Part shown: positions 35,680-45,146 of the stretch, piece after piece
Numbering within the stretch: the first letter of the stretch is position 1
Layout of the letters: each line of letters opens with the position of its first letter
The notes under the pieces: generated by a model
The model's database searches: none
Told to the model about the DNA's origin: nothing
What the model saw: only the letters and a program-made list of their open reading frames with translations
Assembly (NCBI GenBank): GCA_026706075.1
Contig: JAPOZM010000098.1
Span: 1-47,203, forward strand
Direction: 5' to 3'
DNA: 47,203 bases
Source: Gemmatimonadaceae bacterium
GTDB taxonomy: Bacteria; Latescibacterota; UBA2968; UBA8231
Made by a program: the position numbers and the translations under genes

Positions 35680-37902
35680 ATGCTCAGGAAACCCACCCCC
35701 CTCAGTGCCGCTCTTCTCTTCCTTCTCCTGGGTCTGGCCGCGGCACCGGTCCGTGGCCAGACCGGCGCCCTGGCCGGCCACGTGGTCGACAACGAGAGCG
35801 GCCAGGCCGTGGGCTGGACCACGGTGGTCATCGAGGACCTCGACCGGGCGCAGACCAGCGACGCCGGGGGCTACTTCTTCTTCGCCAACGTGCCCCCCGG
35901 CGTCCACGTCCTGCGCAGCCTGCGCATGGGCTACCACGAGGCCCGCTTCGAGGTCGAGGTGGGCGCCGGCGACACGACCCACGTCGATCTGCAGATCGGC
36001 CACGAGACGATCGCCGTGAGGGCCGTGGTCGTCGAGGGCGAACGGGTCCACCTCTCGCCGCTGCAGGAACCGGAGGTGGTCTTCAGCAGCAGCAAGCTGC
36101 GGCAGAACCTGAGCCGCACCATCGCCGAGACCATCGACTACGAGCCCGGCATCGCCCATCGCTCCATGGGGCCGGCGCCGGCGCGGCCGGTGCTGCGCGG
36201 CCTGGGCGGCGACCGCCTGCTGGTGCTCGAGGACGGGGAGCGCACCGGCGATCTGTCGGCCACCTGCTCGGACCACGCCGTGGCCATCGAGCCCATGACC
36301 ACCGAGCGCATCGAGGTCGTGCGCGGGCCCCGGACCCTGCTCCATGGCTCCAATGCCCTGGCCGGGGTGGTCAACGTGGTGCGTGGATACGTGCCCTCCG
36401 AGCTGCCCGCCGGCCTGAGAGGTTCCTTCACCTGGCAGGGGGAGAGCGTCAACCGGGGCCTGGCCGGCGGCCTGGCCCTGGAGCATGCTCTCGGGCCGGT
36501 GGCGGTTCGGGCCGACGGCAGCCTGCGCGACGTCGAAGCCATCGGCACCCCGCACGGGGAGCTGCCCAACACCGAGATCCGCACGGGCAACACCTCCATC
36601 GGCGTCGGGGTGGTGCGCCCCTGGGGGCACGCGGGCGTCTCCGGCAGCCTCTACGACTCCGACTACGGCATCCCCCCCGACCCGGAGGGCGGCCACCCTC
36701 ATGGCATCTCCATCGAGCTGCAGCGCCAGCATCTGGAAGGGCGCGGCGAGATCCTCATCGGCCCGGACTGGCTCCAGCGCCTGGAGCTGCACCACTCCTT
36801 CTCCCGTTACCAGCACGGGGAGTTCGAGGCCGACGGCTCCCTCGGCCTGGAGTTCGGAGTTCTGTCCCACCACGTGGGAGCCCTGGCCCACCTCGAGCCC
36901 ATGGGGCCCGTGACCGACGGCGCCGCCGGCGTGTGGTACGAATACCGGAACTACGCCGCCGCCGGGCTCAACTTCACGCCCGCCTCCGAGGAGTACGCCG
37001 GCGCCCTCTACACCTACCAGGAGACGGAGGCCGGTCCCTGGTCCGCCAACGCCGCCGTGCGCTTCGACGTCCGCCGCGTCGAGCCCCGGGACGAGCGCGT
37101 CTCCCGCACGGTGGGCCGCATCCGCAGCCGCGACTTCGCCGGCTTCTCCGCCGGCCTGTCCAGCCACTACCGGGCCACCTCGAGCCTGACCCTGGGCTCG
37201 ACCCTGATGCGCACCTTCCGGGCCCCCGGCATCGAGGAGCTGTTCTCGGAGGGGCCCCACCTGGCCGCCTATTCCTACGAGGTCGGCAACGGGGCCCTGG
37301 ACAGCGAGCGCGGCCGAGGGGTGGAGCTCTTCGCCGAGTACCGGCGCCGGCAGGGCCAGATCCACCTGGCCGTCTTCCGCAACGCCATCGACGGCTACAT
37401 CTTCCCCAAGAACACGGGCGAGCGCAGCCTTCGCCGGGCTGATCTCTTCCTCTACAGAATGGTGGGGGAGCCGGTCCTCATGCACGGCGTCGAGGCGGCT
37501 TTCGACTGGTACCTGGCGCGCTCCTGGAAGGGGGCCGGAACCCTCGGCTACGTGCGGGGCCGCCTCACCGACCTCGACGACGAGCCCCTGCCGCGCCTGC
37601 CTCCCCTGCAGGGCCGGGTCACCCTCAGTTGGGAGCCGTCCGAAGCCCTGAAGGCGGCAGCCGCCCTGCGCCTGGCCGCCGACCAGGACCGGCCCGGGGA
37701 GTTCGAGGAGCCCACCGAGGGCTACGCGGTCCTCGACCTCTCGGGCGAGCACCACGTGCACTGGGGAGGGCGCCTGCACACCCTCTCCCTGACCCTGGAG
37801 AACGCCACCGACGCGGTCTACCGCAACCACCTCAACCGCGTCAAGGAGATCCTGCCCGAGCCGGGCCGCAACCTCCGTCTGCTCTACAAGATGTTCTTCT
37901 GA
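35680..37902 (+). CDS. TonB-dependent outer-membrane receptor, ZnuD-like
   Basis: A 740-residue receptor. The signal peptide (LLFLLLGLAAAPVRGQ) is followed by a carboxypeptidase-regulatory-like beta-sandwich (about 25-115, GALAGHVVDNESGQAVGWTT), a plug domain (IAETIDYEPGIAHRSMGPAP, CSDHAVAIEPMTTERIEVVR) and a 22-strand barrel ending in LRLLYKMFF. The plug motif SDHAVAIEP and the His-rich loop GGHPHGISIEL resemble the zinc receptor ZnuD, so zinc or another metal is the likely cargo. The ATG at 35680 starts the signal peptide; the longer frame has no signal. No Zur box was recognised. Codon use is extremely GC3-rich, unlike the next receptor. Confidence 0.88.
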   Translation: MLRKPTPLSAALLFLLLGLAAAPVRGQTGALAGHVVDNESGQAVGWTTVVIEDLDRAQTSDAGGYFFFANVPPGVHVLRSLRMGYHEARFEVEVGAGDTTHVDLQIGHETIAVRAVVVEGERVHLSPLQEPEVVFSSSKLRQNLSRTIAETIDYEPGIAHRSMGPAPARPVLRGLGGDRLLVLEDGERTGDLSATCSDHAVAIEPMTTERIEVVRGPRTLLHGSNALAGVVNVVRGYVPSELPAGLRGSFTWQGESVNRGLAGGLALEHALGPVAVRADGSLRDVEAIGTPHGELPNTEIRTGNTSIGVGVVRPWGHAGVSGSLYDSDYGIPPDPEGGHPHGISIELQRQHLEGRGEILIGPDWLQRLELHHSFSRYQHGEFEADGSLGLEFGVLSHHVGALAHLEPMGPVTDGAAGVWYEYRNYAAAGLNFTPASEEYAGALYTYQETEAGPWSANAAVRFDVRRVEPRDERVSRTVGRIRSRDFAGFSAGLSSHYRATSSLTLGSTLMRTFRAPGIEELFSEGPHLAAYSYEVGNGALDSERGRGVELFAEYRRRQGQIHLAVFRNAIDGYIFPKNTGERSLRRADLFLYRMVGEPVLMHGVEAAFDWYLARSWKGAGTLGYVRGRLTDLDDEPLPRLPPLQGRVTLSWEPSEALKAAAALRLAADQDRPGEFEEPTEGYAVLDLSGEHHVHWGGRLHTLSLTLENATDAVYRNHLNRVKEILPEPGRNLRLLYKMFF

Positions 37903-37906
37903 GGCA

Positions 37907-37925
37907 CCGGGCCTCCCTCGCCCGG
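37907..37925 (+). terminator. Possible hairpin after the first TonB receptor
   Basis: CCGGGC and GCCCGG pair around 7 nt, just after the stop codon. No T-run follows, so termination is uncertain. Confidence 0.25.
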
Positions 37926-37999
37926 GCGCCGGCCTACATTACCTGCCGAGGATCGGCCCCTGAGACGTCCCCCGGTCTGAAGGCACCAAGGAGCGATTC

Positions 38000-40375
38000 A
38001 TGCGCAAGGTGGTCTGTATGTCGATTCTGGCGGCCCTGGCGGTCGCCCGCCCCCTAACCGCCCAGCCGGAAGCCAGCCTCAGTGGGGAGGTAACCGACGA
38101 GGCTACCGGCGAGCCCTTGATCGGAGCCACCATTCGTCTCGTGGGTACCCTGCTAGGGGCCTCGACGGACATGGGCGGTCAGTTCCTGCTGCCCATAGTG
38201 CCTCCGGGGGCCTACCAGGTGGAAGTCAGCCAGATCGGCTATTCCACTTTCGCCGATACCGTGCGGGTGGGCCCTGAAGAGAAGGCTCGCCTGGTCCTCG
38301 CCCTGACCCCCAGCCCCTTGCACATGGGCGAGATGCTGGTTCACGGCGAACGGGCCTTCTCGGCGGCCTCCTCGCGGGCCGTGCGTCAGTTCGATCTGCA
38401 CATCCGGCCGAATCGCACGGCCCACCAGATGCTGCAGCTGATGCCGGGCCTCATCATTGCCCAGCACGCCGGCGGCGGCAAAGCCGAACAGATCTTCCTG
38501 CGCGGCTTCGACGCCGACCACGGCACCGATGTGGCCATCTCGGTGGATGGGGTACCCGTGAACATGGTCTCCCACGGCCACGGGCAAGGCTACGCCGACA
38601 TGCACTTCCTCATTCCCGAAGTGGTCGAGAGCCTGGACGTCAAGAAAGGGCCGTACTTCGCCGAGTTCGGCAATCTGGCCACTGCCGGGGCCATCGCCTA
38701 TTCCACCCTCGACCGTCTCGACAACAATGCCATTCACCTCGAAGGGGGTGGTTTCAATACGGCCCAGTACACCATGCTCTACCAGATCCCGCTGGCCGGT
38801 CCCGAGCAGAGTGCCTATTTCGCCGGCAAGTACTACCGCACCGACGGCCCGGTCAGGCAGCCTCAGGGCCTGGAGCGACTCAATCTCTTCGGCAAGTACC
38901 ATACTCGTCTTTCCGACCGATCGACCTTTACCCTGACCACCAGCGGCTTCAGTTCGGCCTGGGATGCCTCCGGGCAGATCCCCCAACGGGCCATAGAGCA
39001 GGGCCTTATCGACCGCTGGGGGGCCATTGACGACCTGGAGGGCGGCACCACCGGCCGCCAGGATGTCCAGGTCACCTTCCACGCCCAGGGAACAGACTCC
39101 AAGGCCTTCGACCTGCAGGCGTACCTGGCCAACTACGAGTTCAAACTGTTCTCCAATTTCACCTTCTTCCTCGAAGATCCCGACCGCGGCGACACCATAG
39201 AGCAGACCGATCTCCGCCGGGTCGCTGGAATCAACAGCGCCTATACCTTCCACCACTACTGGGGCTCCCACCTGGCCAATACCACGATGGGGGGCGGCCT
39301 GCGTGCCGACAATGCATCCGTGGCTCTGTGGAAGAGCCCCGACCGCCAACGCCTCGCACCCCTGGTCGAGGCCGATGTGGTGGAGCGCAACCTGTTCCTG
39401 TGGGCCCAGGAGGAGATCGCTCTCACCCCGCGCCTGCAACTGGTGCTGGGACTGCGCGGCGACTACTTCACCTTCAATGTCGACGACCGTCTCGAAGGGC
39501 ACTCCACCGACTTGCCTCACGCTTCGGGCTATGCCCAGGCCTCCATACTCAGCCCGAAGGCGTCCCTGGTGTACAACCCCACCCACGCCTTGGACCTCTT
39601 CGCCAATTTCGGTACCGGCTTTCACTCCAACGACGCCCGCAACAACGTCATCGACGCCCGGGCCTCGCAGATCCGTCGGGCCATGCGGCGCGATGGGCGC
39701 ACCGAGGCCGATGTGGCCGCCGAGTTGGCCGGGCGAAACATCGATCCGGGACACCTCGAAGAAGGGACTCTACCCCGGGCCGTGGGGGCTGAGACCGGTC
39801 TGCGGGCCCGCTTGTTCGACCGGCTGAGTCTGGGGGCCGCTCTATGGTGGATGGACCTGGAGAGCGAATTCGTCTTTGTCGGCGATGCCGGCACCACCGA
39901 AGCCAGCGGGAAGACCCGGCGGACGGGGCTGGATGTGGAAGCCCGCCTCCAACTGTATTCCTGGCTGTGGGCTGATACCGACCTCAATCTCTCACGAGGT
40001 GAGGCGGTGGACGAACCCGATGGTGTCGACAAGATTCCGCTGGCCCCCGGCAGGACCTCTACCGGCGGCTTGACCTGGAGGCACCCCAATGGCCTGGCAG
40101 GCAGCCTGCGCTACCGCCATATCGGCGACCGGCCCGCCAACGAGGACGGCAGTGTCACGGCCGAGGGCTACACTGTCGTCGATCTCGGCGGTGCCTTGCA
40201 GCGAGGGGCCTGGCGGTTCAACCTGGCCCTTGAGAACGTGCTTGACACGATGTGGAACGAGGCGCAATTCGACACCGAATCGCGCCTGCGCGGCGAGAAG
40301 GAACCTGTTTCGGAGATCCACTTCACCCCGGGGAATCCCCTCAATGTGCGGCTGGGGGTGAGTCTGCTGTTCTGA
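38000..40375 (+). CDS. TonB-dependent outer-membrane receptor, second type
   Basis: A 791-residue receptor. The signal peptide (MSILAALAVARPLTAQ) precedes a carboxypeptidase-regulatory-like domain (about 25-105, LSGEVTDEATGEPLIGATI), a plug (MLQLMPGLIIAQHAGGGKAEQ, FLRGFDADHGTDVAISVDGV, VVESLDVKKGPY) and a barrel ending in NVRLGVSLLF. AAGGAG lies 6 nt before the ATG. It is followed after 10 bp by a secreted prolyl oligopeptidase, so a peptide or peptide-linked ligand is plausible (inference). The gene uses clearly more A/T-ending codons than the first receptor, so the two probably have different histories. Confidence 0.88.
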   Translation: MRKVVCMSILAALAVARPLTAQPEASLSGEVTDEATGEPLIGATIRLVGTLLGASTDMGGQFLLPIVPPGAYQVEVSQIGYSTFADTVRVGPEEKARLVLALTPSPLHMGEMLVHGERAFSAASSRAVRQFDLHIRPNRTAHQMLQLMPGLIIAQHAGGGKAEQIFLRGFDADHGTDVAISVDGVPVNMVSHGHGQGYADMHFLIPEVVESLDVKKGPYFAEFGNLATAGAIAYSTLDRLDNNAIHLEGGGFNTAQYTMLYQIPLAGPEQSAYFAGKYYRTDGPVRQPQGLERLNLFGKYHTRLSDRSTFTLTTSGFSSAWDASGQIPQRAIEQGLIDRWGAIDDLEGGTTGRQDVQVTFHAQGTDSKAFDLQAYLANYEFKLFSNFTFFLEDPDRGDTIEQTDLRRVAGINSAYTFHHYWGSHLANTTMGGGLRADNASVALWKSPDRQRLAPLVEADVVERNLFLWAQEEIALTPRLQLVLGLRGDYFTFNVDDRLEGHSTDLPHASGYAQASILSPKASLVYNPTHALDLFANFGTGFHSNDARNNVIDARASQIRRAMRRDGRTEADVAAELAGRNIDPGHLEEGTLPRAVGAETGLRARLFDRLSLGAALWWMDLESEFVFVGDAGTTEASGKTRRTGLDVEARLQLYSWLWADTDLNLSRGEAVDEPDGVDKIPLAPGRTSTGGLTWRHPNGLAGSLRYRHIGDRPANEDGSVTAEGYTVVDLGGALQRGAWRFNLALENVLDTMWNEAQFDTESRLRGEKEPVSEIHFTPGNPLNVRLGVSLLF

Positions 40376-40385
40376 GCCGCGCACG

Positions 40386-42461
40386 ATGAGACTGACAGCG
40401 AGCATAGGAGTGGCCGTGGCGTTGTCGGGCTGTTCGACTGACGAGGATCCCCATCTCTGGCTGGAGGATGTGGGTGGCGACGAGGCGCTGGCCTGGGTCG
40501 AGGAAAGAAACGAAGCGACCCGGGACGCCTTGGCCGAAGACCCGGCCTTCGATCCGCTGCGTCGGCGTCTCCTGGGGATCTTCGATGCCGACGATCGCAT
40601 CCCCTACGTCTACAAGGCGGGCGACTGGTACTACAACCTCTGGCAGGATGAGGCCAACCCCCGTGGCCTGTGGCGGCGTACGACCCTCGAGGAGTACAGG
40701 AAGCCGGACCCCGCCTGGGAGGTCGTGCTCGACATCGATGCCCTGAAACGCGACGAGGGTGAGAACTGGGTCTACGGGGGTGCTTCCATCCTGGTCCCGA
40801 CCTACGACCGCTGCCTGCTGCGGCTCTCCCGGGGCGGCGCCGACGCCGTCGTGGTCCGGGAGTTCGATCTCAGGGCCAAAGCCTTCGTGGAAGACGGCTT
40901 CTCCCTCCCCGAGTCCAAGGGAACCACCGCCTGGGCCGGCCCCGACGAGATCTTCGTGGCGACGGACTTCGGTGCCGGCACCATGACCGACTCCGGCTAT
41001 CCCCGGATCGTCAAGCTGTGGCGGCGCGGCCAGCGCCTGGACCAGGCCGCCACCGTCTTCGAGGGCGAATCGTCGGATGTCTCGGTGGGCGCCTACGCCG
41101 AGCTGGCCCCGGGTTTCGAGATGCAGTTCGTGTATCGGATACGCGACTTCTACAACAGCGATCGCTACATTCGCCGCGGCGAGGAACTCCTGCCGCTCGA
41201 GATCCCTTCCGACGCGGATTACGCCGTGCACCGCGGCCGGCTCTACGTGACGACGCGCAGCGACTGGGTTACCGAGGCGTCCACGTTTGCCACGGGGAGC
41301 CTGATCGCCCTCGAGCTGGATCGCTTCCTCGCCGGCGGACGCGGCTTCTCAGTCCTCTTCGAACCGCGTGGAGGCACCGCGCTCGCCGGTTACTCACTGA
41401 CCCGCAACCACGCTCTCATCAACATCCTGGACAACGTGCGCAACCGCATCGAAGTCGCCACACCCGGCCCCGAAGGCTGGACCACCACGCCGCTTCAGGG
41501 CGTCGATCCCGCCGGCTTCCAGACCCTCGGCGCCGACGCCGTGGACCCCCACGGGGACGACCGTTTCTTCCTCACCACCACCGACTACCTGACCCCGTCC
41601 ATCCTGTCCCTTGGGTCGGTGGGTGAGACCCCCGTTGTGCTGAAGCGCGCACCCGGCCAGTTCGACGCCGACGGCCTGTCCGTCGCGCAGCATTGGACCG
41701 CCTCCGCCGACGGGACCCGGATTCCCTACTTCCAGGTCTCGCGGGACGACACGAAGGGCCCGCGCCCGACACTGCTCTACGGCTACGGCGGCTTCCGGAT
41801 TTCCCTGGTTCCCAGGTATTCGGCGGGGACTGGCGCGGCGTGGCTGGAGCGTGGCGGAGTCTACGTGGTGGCGAACATTCGAGGCGGCGGCGAGTTCGGA
41901 CCCGACTGGCACCAGGCCGCCCTCAAGGCCGACCGGCCGCGGGCCTACGAGGACTTCATCGCCGTCGCCGAGGACCTGATTCGCCGAGGCGTCACCACGC
42001 CGGAGCAACTCGGCGCCATGGGCGGCAGCAACGGCGGGCTCCTGGTGGGCAACATGCTCACCATGCGCCCCGACCTGTTCGGCGCCGTCGTCGCGCAGGT
42101 GCCGTTGTTCGACATGCGCCGCTACCACGAGCTGCTGGCCGGGGCGAGCTGGATGGCGGAGTACGGCGACCCCGACGATCCCGACGAGTGGGCCTTCATC
42201 GAAGGCTTCTCGCCCTACCACAACCTCTTCAGGGACGTGAGCTACCCCAGGCTCCTCGTCACGACGTCCACCCGGGACGACCGCGTTCACCCGGGACATG
42301 CCCGGAAGATGGTTGCCAGGATGCGGGAGATGGGCCACCACGTCCTCTACTACGAGAACATGGAAGGCGGGCACGCGGGGGCGGTGGGCAACTCCCAGCG
42401 GGCCTACATGTGGACGCTGGCGTTTCGGTTTCTGTGGGGGGCCCTCGCCCCCGATCGATGA
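40386..42461 (+). CDS. Prolyl oligopeptidase family (S9A) lipoprotein
   Basis: A 691-residue serine peptidase. The N-terminus (MRLTASIGVAVALSGC) ends in a lipobox, so the enzyme is probably anchored outside the cytoplasm. The opening DPHLWLEDVGGDEALAWVEE and the beta-propeller (about 70-420) are typical of S9A. The alpha/beta-hydrolase domain has TLLYGYGGF, VANIRGGGEFG, nucleophile S548 in GGSNGG, acidic residue in RDDRVHP (D631/D632) and H663 in GGHAGA. Full length for the family. It starts 10 bp after the second TonB receptor stop and is likely co-transcribed, suggesting digestion of peptides linked to that receptor. Confidence 0.92.
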   Translation: MRLTASIGVAVALSGCSTDEDPHLWLEDVGGDEALAWVEERNEATRDALAEDPAFDPLRRRLLGIFDADDRIPYVYKAGDWYYNLWQDEANPRGLWRRTTLEEYRKPDPAWEVVLDIDALKRDEGENWVYGGASILVPTYDRCLLRLSRGGADAVVVREFDLRAKAFVEDGFSLPESKGTTAWAGPDEIFVATDFGAGTMTDSGYPRIVKLWRRGQRLDQAATVFEGESSDVSVGAYAELAPGFEMQFVYRIRDFYNSDRYIRRGEELLPLEIPSDADYAVHRGRLYVTTRSDWVTEASTFATGSLIALELDRFLAGGRGFSVLFEPRGGTALAGYSLTRNHALINILDNVRNRIEVATPGPEGWTTTPLQGVDPAGFQTLGADAVDPHGDDRFFLTTTDYLTPSILSLGSVGETPVVLKRAPGQFDADGLSVAQHWTASADGTRIPYFQVSRDDTKGPRPTLLYGYGGFRISLVPRYSAGTGAAWLERGGVYVVANIRGGGEFGPDWHQAALKADRPRAYEDFIAVAEDLIRRGVTTPEQLGAMGGSNGGLLVGNMLTMRPDLFGAVVAQVPLFDMRRYHELLAGASWMAEYGDPDDPDEWAFIEGFSPYHNLFRDVSYPRLLVTTSTRDDRVHPGHARKMVARMREMGHHVLYYENMEGGHAGAVGNSQRAYMWTLAFRFLWGALAPDR

Positions 42462-42485
42462 CGGACAGCGGCCCGGGGCCGGGCC
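42457..42485 (+). repeat. Intergenic repeat, left-half copy
   Basis: TGACGGACAGCGGCCCGGGG core, matching 35072-35091 with two mismatches. It overlaps the prolyl oligopeptidase stop. Confidence 0.5.
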
Positions 42486-42540
42486 GGCGGCGGCGGACTG
42501 CGATGGGAGCTGCATCCTGCGGCCATCGGCTGCGGTGCGC

Positions 42541-43194
42541 TCAGCTGCCTGACATGAGTTCGTGGATCAGTGGTGGGACCTCACGGATATCGGTCAGTTG
42601 CCGCAGCGCGCCGGTGAAGTCCAGGCCGCGCGTCAGGCCCTGCGGAATGACGATGCAGCGCAGCCCCGCCGCCAGTGCGGCGCGCAGCCCCCGGTCCGAG
42701 TCTTCGATAACGACACACTCGGTGGCGCCAAGGTCGTTCTGCCGCAGGGCCGTGAGGTAGGGCTCGGGGTCGGGCTTGGAATGCCGGTAGTCTTCGCGCA
42801 CGAGCGTGAAATCGATGCAGTCCAGCAGGCCGGTGGCGGCGTGGATGATCTCGAAGTGCTCCCGCCGCGAACTGGTGACAATGCCCATGCGCACCGTGCC
42901 GTGGAGCTGCCGCAGCACCTCGCCGGCGCCGTCGATGACGGGTACGCCGGCGCGCAGGAGTTCGGTGTAGCGGGCGTTGCGCCATATGCGGGCGGGCTCC
43001 AGCGCCTGCTCGTCCATGCCGTGTTCGGCGGCGACAGTGGCAAGGCCTTCGCTGGCCTTGAGGAAGAGATCGATGAAGCGGGCTTCGCTGAGGCGGACGC
43101 CGAGGCGTTCCAAGGTCTCGCGGCAGGCCTGGAAGTACAGGCCTTCGGTGTCGACCAGAACGCCGTCGTTGTCCCAGAGAATGGCTTTCAGCAT
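42541..43194 (-). CDS. HAD-superfamily phosphatase/phosphomutase
   Basis: A 217-residue HAD hydrolase of the beta-phosphoglucomutase-like subfamily. Motif I is WDNDGVLVDTE (nucleophile D8, acid/base D10), motif II is IVTSSRREHF, motif III lysine lies in HSKPDPEPY, and motif IV is VVIEDSDRG. The helical cap between residues 17 and 85 contains LFLKASEG. It acts on a small phosphorylated metabolite in the cytosol, probably a sugar phosphate. The start codon is ATG at 43194 without a strong ribosome-binding site. The 70 bp upstream contains an intergenic repeat and the end of the Phd/XRE-like gene. Confidence 0.9.
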   Translation of the reverse strand: MLKAILWDNDGVLVDTEGLYFQACRETLERLGVRLSEARFIDLFLKASEGLATVAAEHGMDEQALEPARIWRNARYTELLRAGVPVIDGAGEVLRQLHGTVRMGIVTSSRREHFEIIHAATGLLDCIDFTLVREDYRHSKPDPEPYLTALRQNDLGATECVVIEDSDRGLRAALAAGLRCIVIPQGLTRGLDFTGALRQLTDIREVPPLIHELMSGS

Positions 43195-43240
43195 AAGGCA
43201 TCGGGTGTCCTGGCGCCCCGGGCCGCGGGCGGATCGTGAC

Positions 43241-43259
43241 GGCCAGGCCGGTTGCCGAG
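43241..43259 (+). repeat. Intergenic repeat, right-half copy
   Basis: GGCCAGGCCGGTTGCCGAG, identical over 19 bp to 34120-34138. Confidence 0.6.
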
Positions 43260-43266
43260 TCTGGGA

Positions 43267-43636
43267 TCAAAGGAGGTCATCTACCGTCACCTGCAACGCC
43301 TTGGCGAGAGCGGTCAGTGTCCTGGCCGAGCCGGTGCGTTTGCCTTTCGATCTGGGAGAGATAGACCGCATGGATGCCGGCGGCGGCGGCCAATGCGTTC
43401 TGGGTCATACCCCGGTAGTTGCGATACACACTGATTGGGTTCTTTCCAGCCAGGAGTTGATCGACCACCTCGATGGGAAAGGACTCGCCCTTGTCCGCGA
43501 TGGCACGGTCGTAGTGTTCTTCGTCGCCCAGTATCGCCTCCGCGTCCTCGCCTGTGAGACGCTCGTATTCGCGCCAGGGGATCACGACAAAGGCGGGCTG
43601 TCCGGTGTCGTCAAGAATGACCTGTGGCTTGTTCAT
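43267..43636 (-). pseudogene. Phd/XRE antitoxin-like gene with a one-base frameshift
   Basis: The intact frame from ATG 43636 encodes an antitoxin-like N-terminus (PQVILDDTGQPAFVVIPWRE) and an XRE helix-turn-helix (YRGMTQNALAAAAGIHAVYL, then SQIER). After IER it drifts to QTHRLGQDTDR and stops early at 43277. Dropping one C near 43340-43345 restores the expected XRE ending, R-T-G-S-A-R-T-L-T-A-L-A-K-A-L-Q-V-T-V-D with a D-L-L end and TGA at 43267-43269. The gene is therefore frameshifted, or the sequence has an error there. AAGGAG precedes the ATG. No toxin gene is adjacent: the GH51 gene starts 10 bp away and the HAD gene follows. Confidence 0.75.
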
Positions 43637-43646
43637 GGGGTGCTCC

Positions 43647-45146
43647 TTAGGACCGCGGCTCCAGCCGCGCCTGGACCACCGTGAGTCCGAGGGCCGGCGC
43701 CCTCACCCGCAGCTTCCCGTCGCCGTCCCGGGCGCCGCTTTCCCCGACGGGCGCGACCGCGTCCGGCCTCTCCCAGGAGTTGTGCGCCTTCGGGTCGTCC
43801 CCGCTCAGCACCTCCACCTCGACGGCGGTCCCGGCCCTGCGGTCGCCGAAGGAAACCTCCACCTCCAGGTCCTGCGAGGTCCCCCGGTTCACCAGGAAGA
43901 GGCTGACGGCGCCGGTCTCCTCGTCGTGGCTGGCGGAGACGTCCAGGACGGGGACCTCGCCCCGGGCCCCAGCCTCGTACGTGGGTCCGTCGACGACGGG
44001 CGCCAGGGAGACGCCCTTCGCGTGGCGGGAGAACATCCGCAGTGGGTGGTAGATGCTCTGCACGAGGAGCCCGTCGGCCCGCGTCAGCACCGGCGCGATG
44101 ACGTTGACGATCTGGGCGAGGCAGGCGATGCGGACGACGTCGGCATGGCGCAGGAAGCTGTTGAGGTACTGGGCGCAGACCAGGGCGTCCTCGAGGTTGT
44201 AGACCTCCTCCAGCAGGCCGGCCCCCACGGTCCAGCCGCCGTCGGTCAGGTGGTTCTTGTACCAGACGTTCCACTCGTCGAATGCGACGAAGACGCGCCG
44301 GTCGCTCCTCTTGAGGCCGCGCACGTAGGCCAGCAGCCCGGCGTAGTCGTCCAGGATTCGGTCGATCTCCACACCCTCGGCCAGGAACCACGGCGTGTCG
44401 TCCTCGCGGTTGCCGCTGTAGCGGTGGGCGGAGATGTACTCGACCTCGTCCCAGCAGTGCTCCAGCACCGTGCGGTCCCACTCCATGTAGGTGGCCATCC
44501 CGCGCCCTGACGATCCGCACAGGACCAGCTCGACCGAGGGGTCGATCCCGCGCATGAGCCGGGCCGCCTGCCTCGCCTTGCGGGCGTACTCGGGCGCCGG
44601 GCAGTGGCCCGCCTGCCAGGGGCCGTCCATCTCGTTGCCCAGGCACCAGAGCTTCACCGCGTGCGGGTCGGCTCCGCCGTTGGCCCGCCTCGCGTCGGAC
44701 CAGTGGGTGCCGCCTTCCAGATTGCAGTACTCCACGAGGTCGGCCGCCTCGCGGGGTCCCAGGGTCCCGAGGTTGACGGCCATCATCGGCTCTGTGCCGA
44801 TCTCCCGGCACCAGCGGACGAACTCGTCGACGCCGAAGGTGTTGGGCTCGATGCTCTTCCACGCGAAGTCGGGCCGCGACGGGCGCTTCTCCGGCGGCCC
44901 CACGCCGTCGCGCCAGTCGTAGTTGCTCACGAAGTTGCCGCCGGGATAGCGGACGCACGGCATGTCCAGCGCCCGCAGGGTCTCGGCCACGTCGGTGCGG
45001 AACCCGTGTGCGTCGCTCAGGGGACTGTCCGGGTCGTAGACGCCGCCGTAGACGGCGCGGCCCAGATGCTCGAGGAATCCGCCGAAGATGCGGCGATCGA
45101 TCGGACCCACGCGGCGGTCGATGTCCAGGCGGACGCTGGCTTTCAC
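43647..45146 (-). CDS. GH51 alpha-L-arabinofuranosidase
   Basis: A 499-residue glycoside hydrolase, normal length for GH51. The opening RRIFGGFLEHLGRAVYGGVY and VRYPGGNFVSNYDWRDGVGP are family hallmarks. The acid/base glutamate is E172 (CLGNEMDGPW) and the nucleophile E291 (VAFDEWNVWY). The C-terminal beta-sandwich ends LGLTVVQARL. No signal peptide, so it acts on imported arabino-oligosaccharides in the cytosol. The start is GTG at 45146 with AGGAGG 8 nt upstream. It is divergent from the Gfo/Idh gene, and the two share a 143-bp control region. Confidence 0.93.
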   Translation of the reverse strand: MKASVRLDIDRRVGPIDRRIFGGFLEHLGRAVYGGVYDPDSPLSDAHGFRTDVAETLRALDMPCVRYPGGNFVSNYDWRDGVGPPEKRPSRPDFAWKSIEPNTFGVDEFVRWCREIGTEPMMAVNLGTLGPREAADLVEYCNLEGGTHWSDARRANGGADPHAVKLWCLGNEMDGPWQAGHCPAPEYARKARQAARLMRGIDPSVELVLCGSSGRGMATYMEWDRTVLEHCWDEVEYISAHRYSGNREDDTPWFLAEGVEIDRILDDYAGLLAYVRGLKRSDRRVFVAFDEWNVWYKNHLTDGGWTVGAGLLEEVYNLEDALVCAQYLNSFLRHADVVRIACLAQIVNVIAPVLTRADGLLVQSIYHPLRMFSRHAKGVSLAPVVDGPTYEAGARGEVPVLDVSASHDEETGAVSLFLVNRGTSQDLEVEVSFGDRRAGTAVEVEVLSGDDPKAHNSWERPDAVAPVGESGARDGDGKLRVRAPALGLTVVQARLEPRS

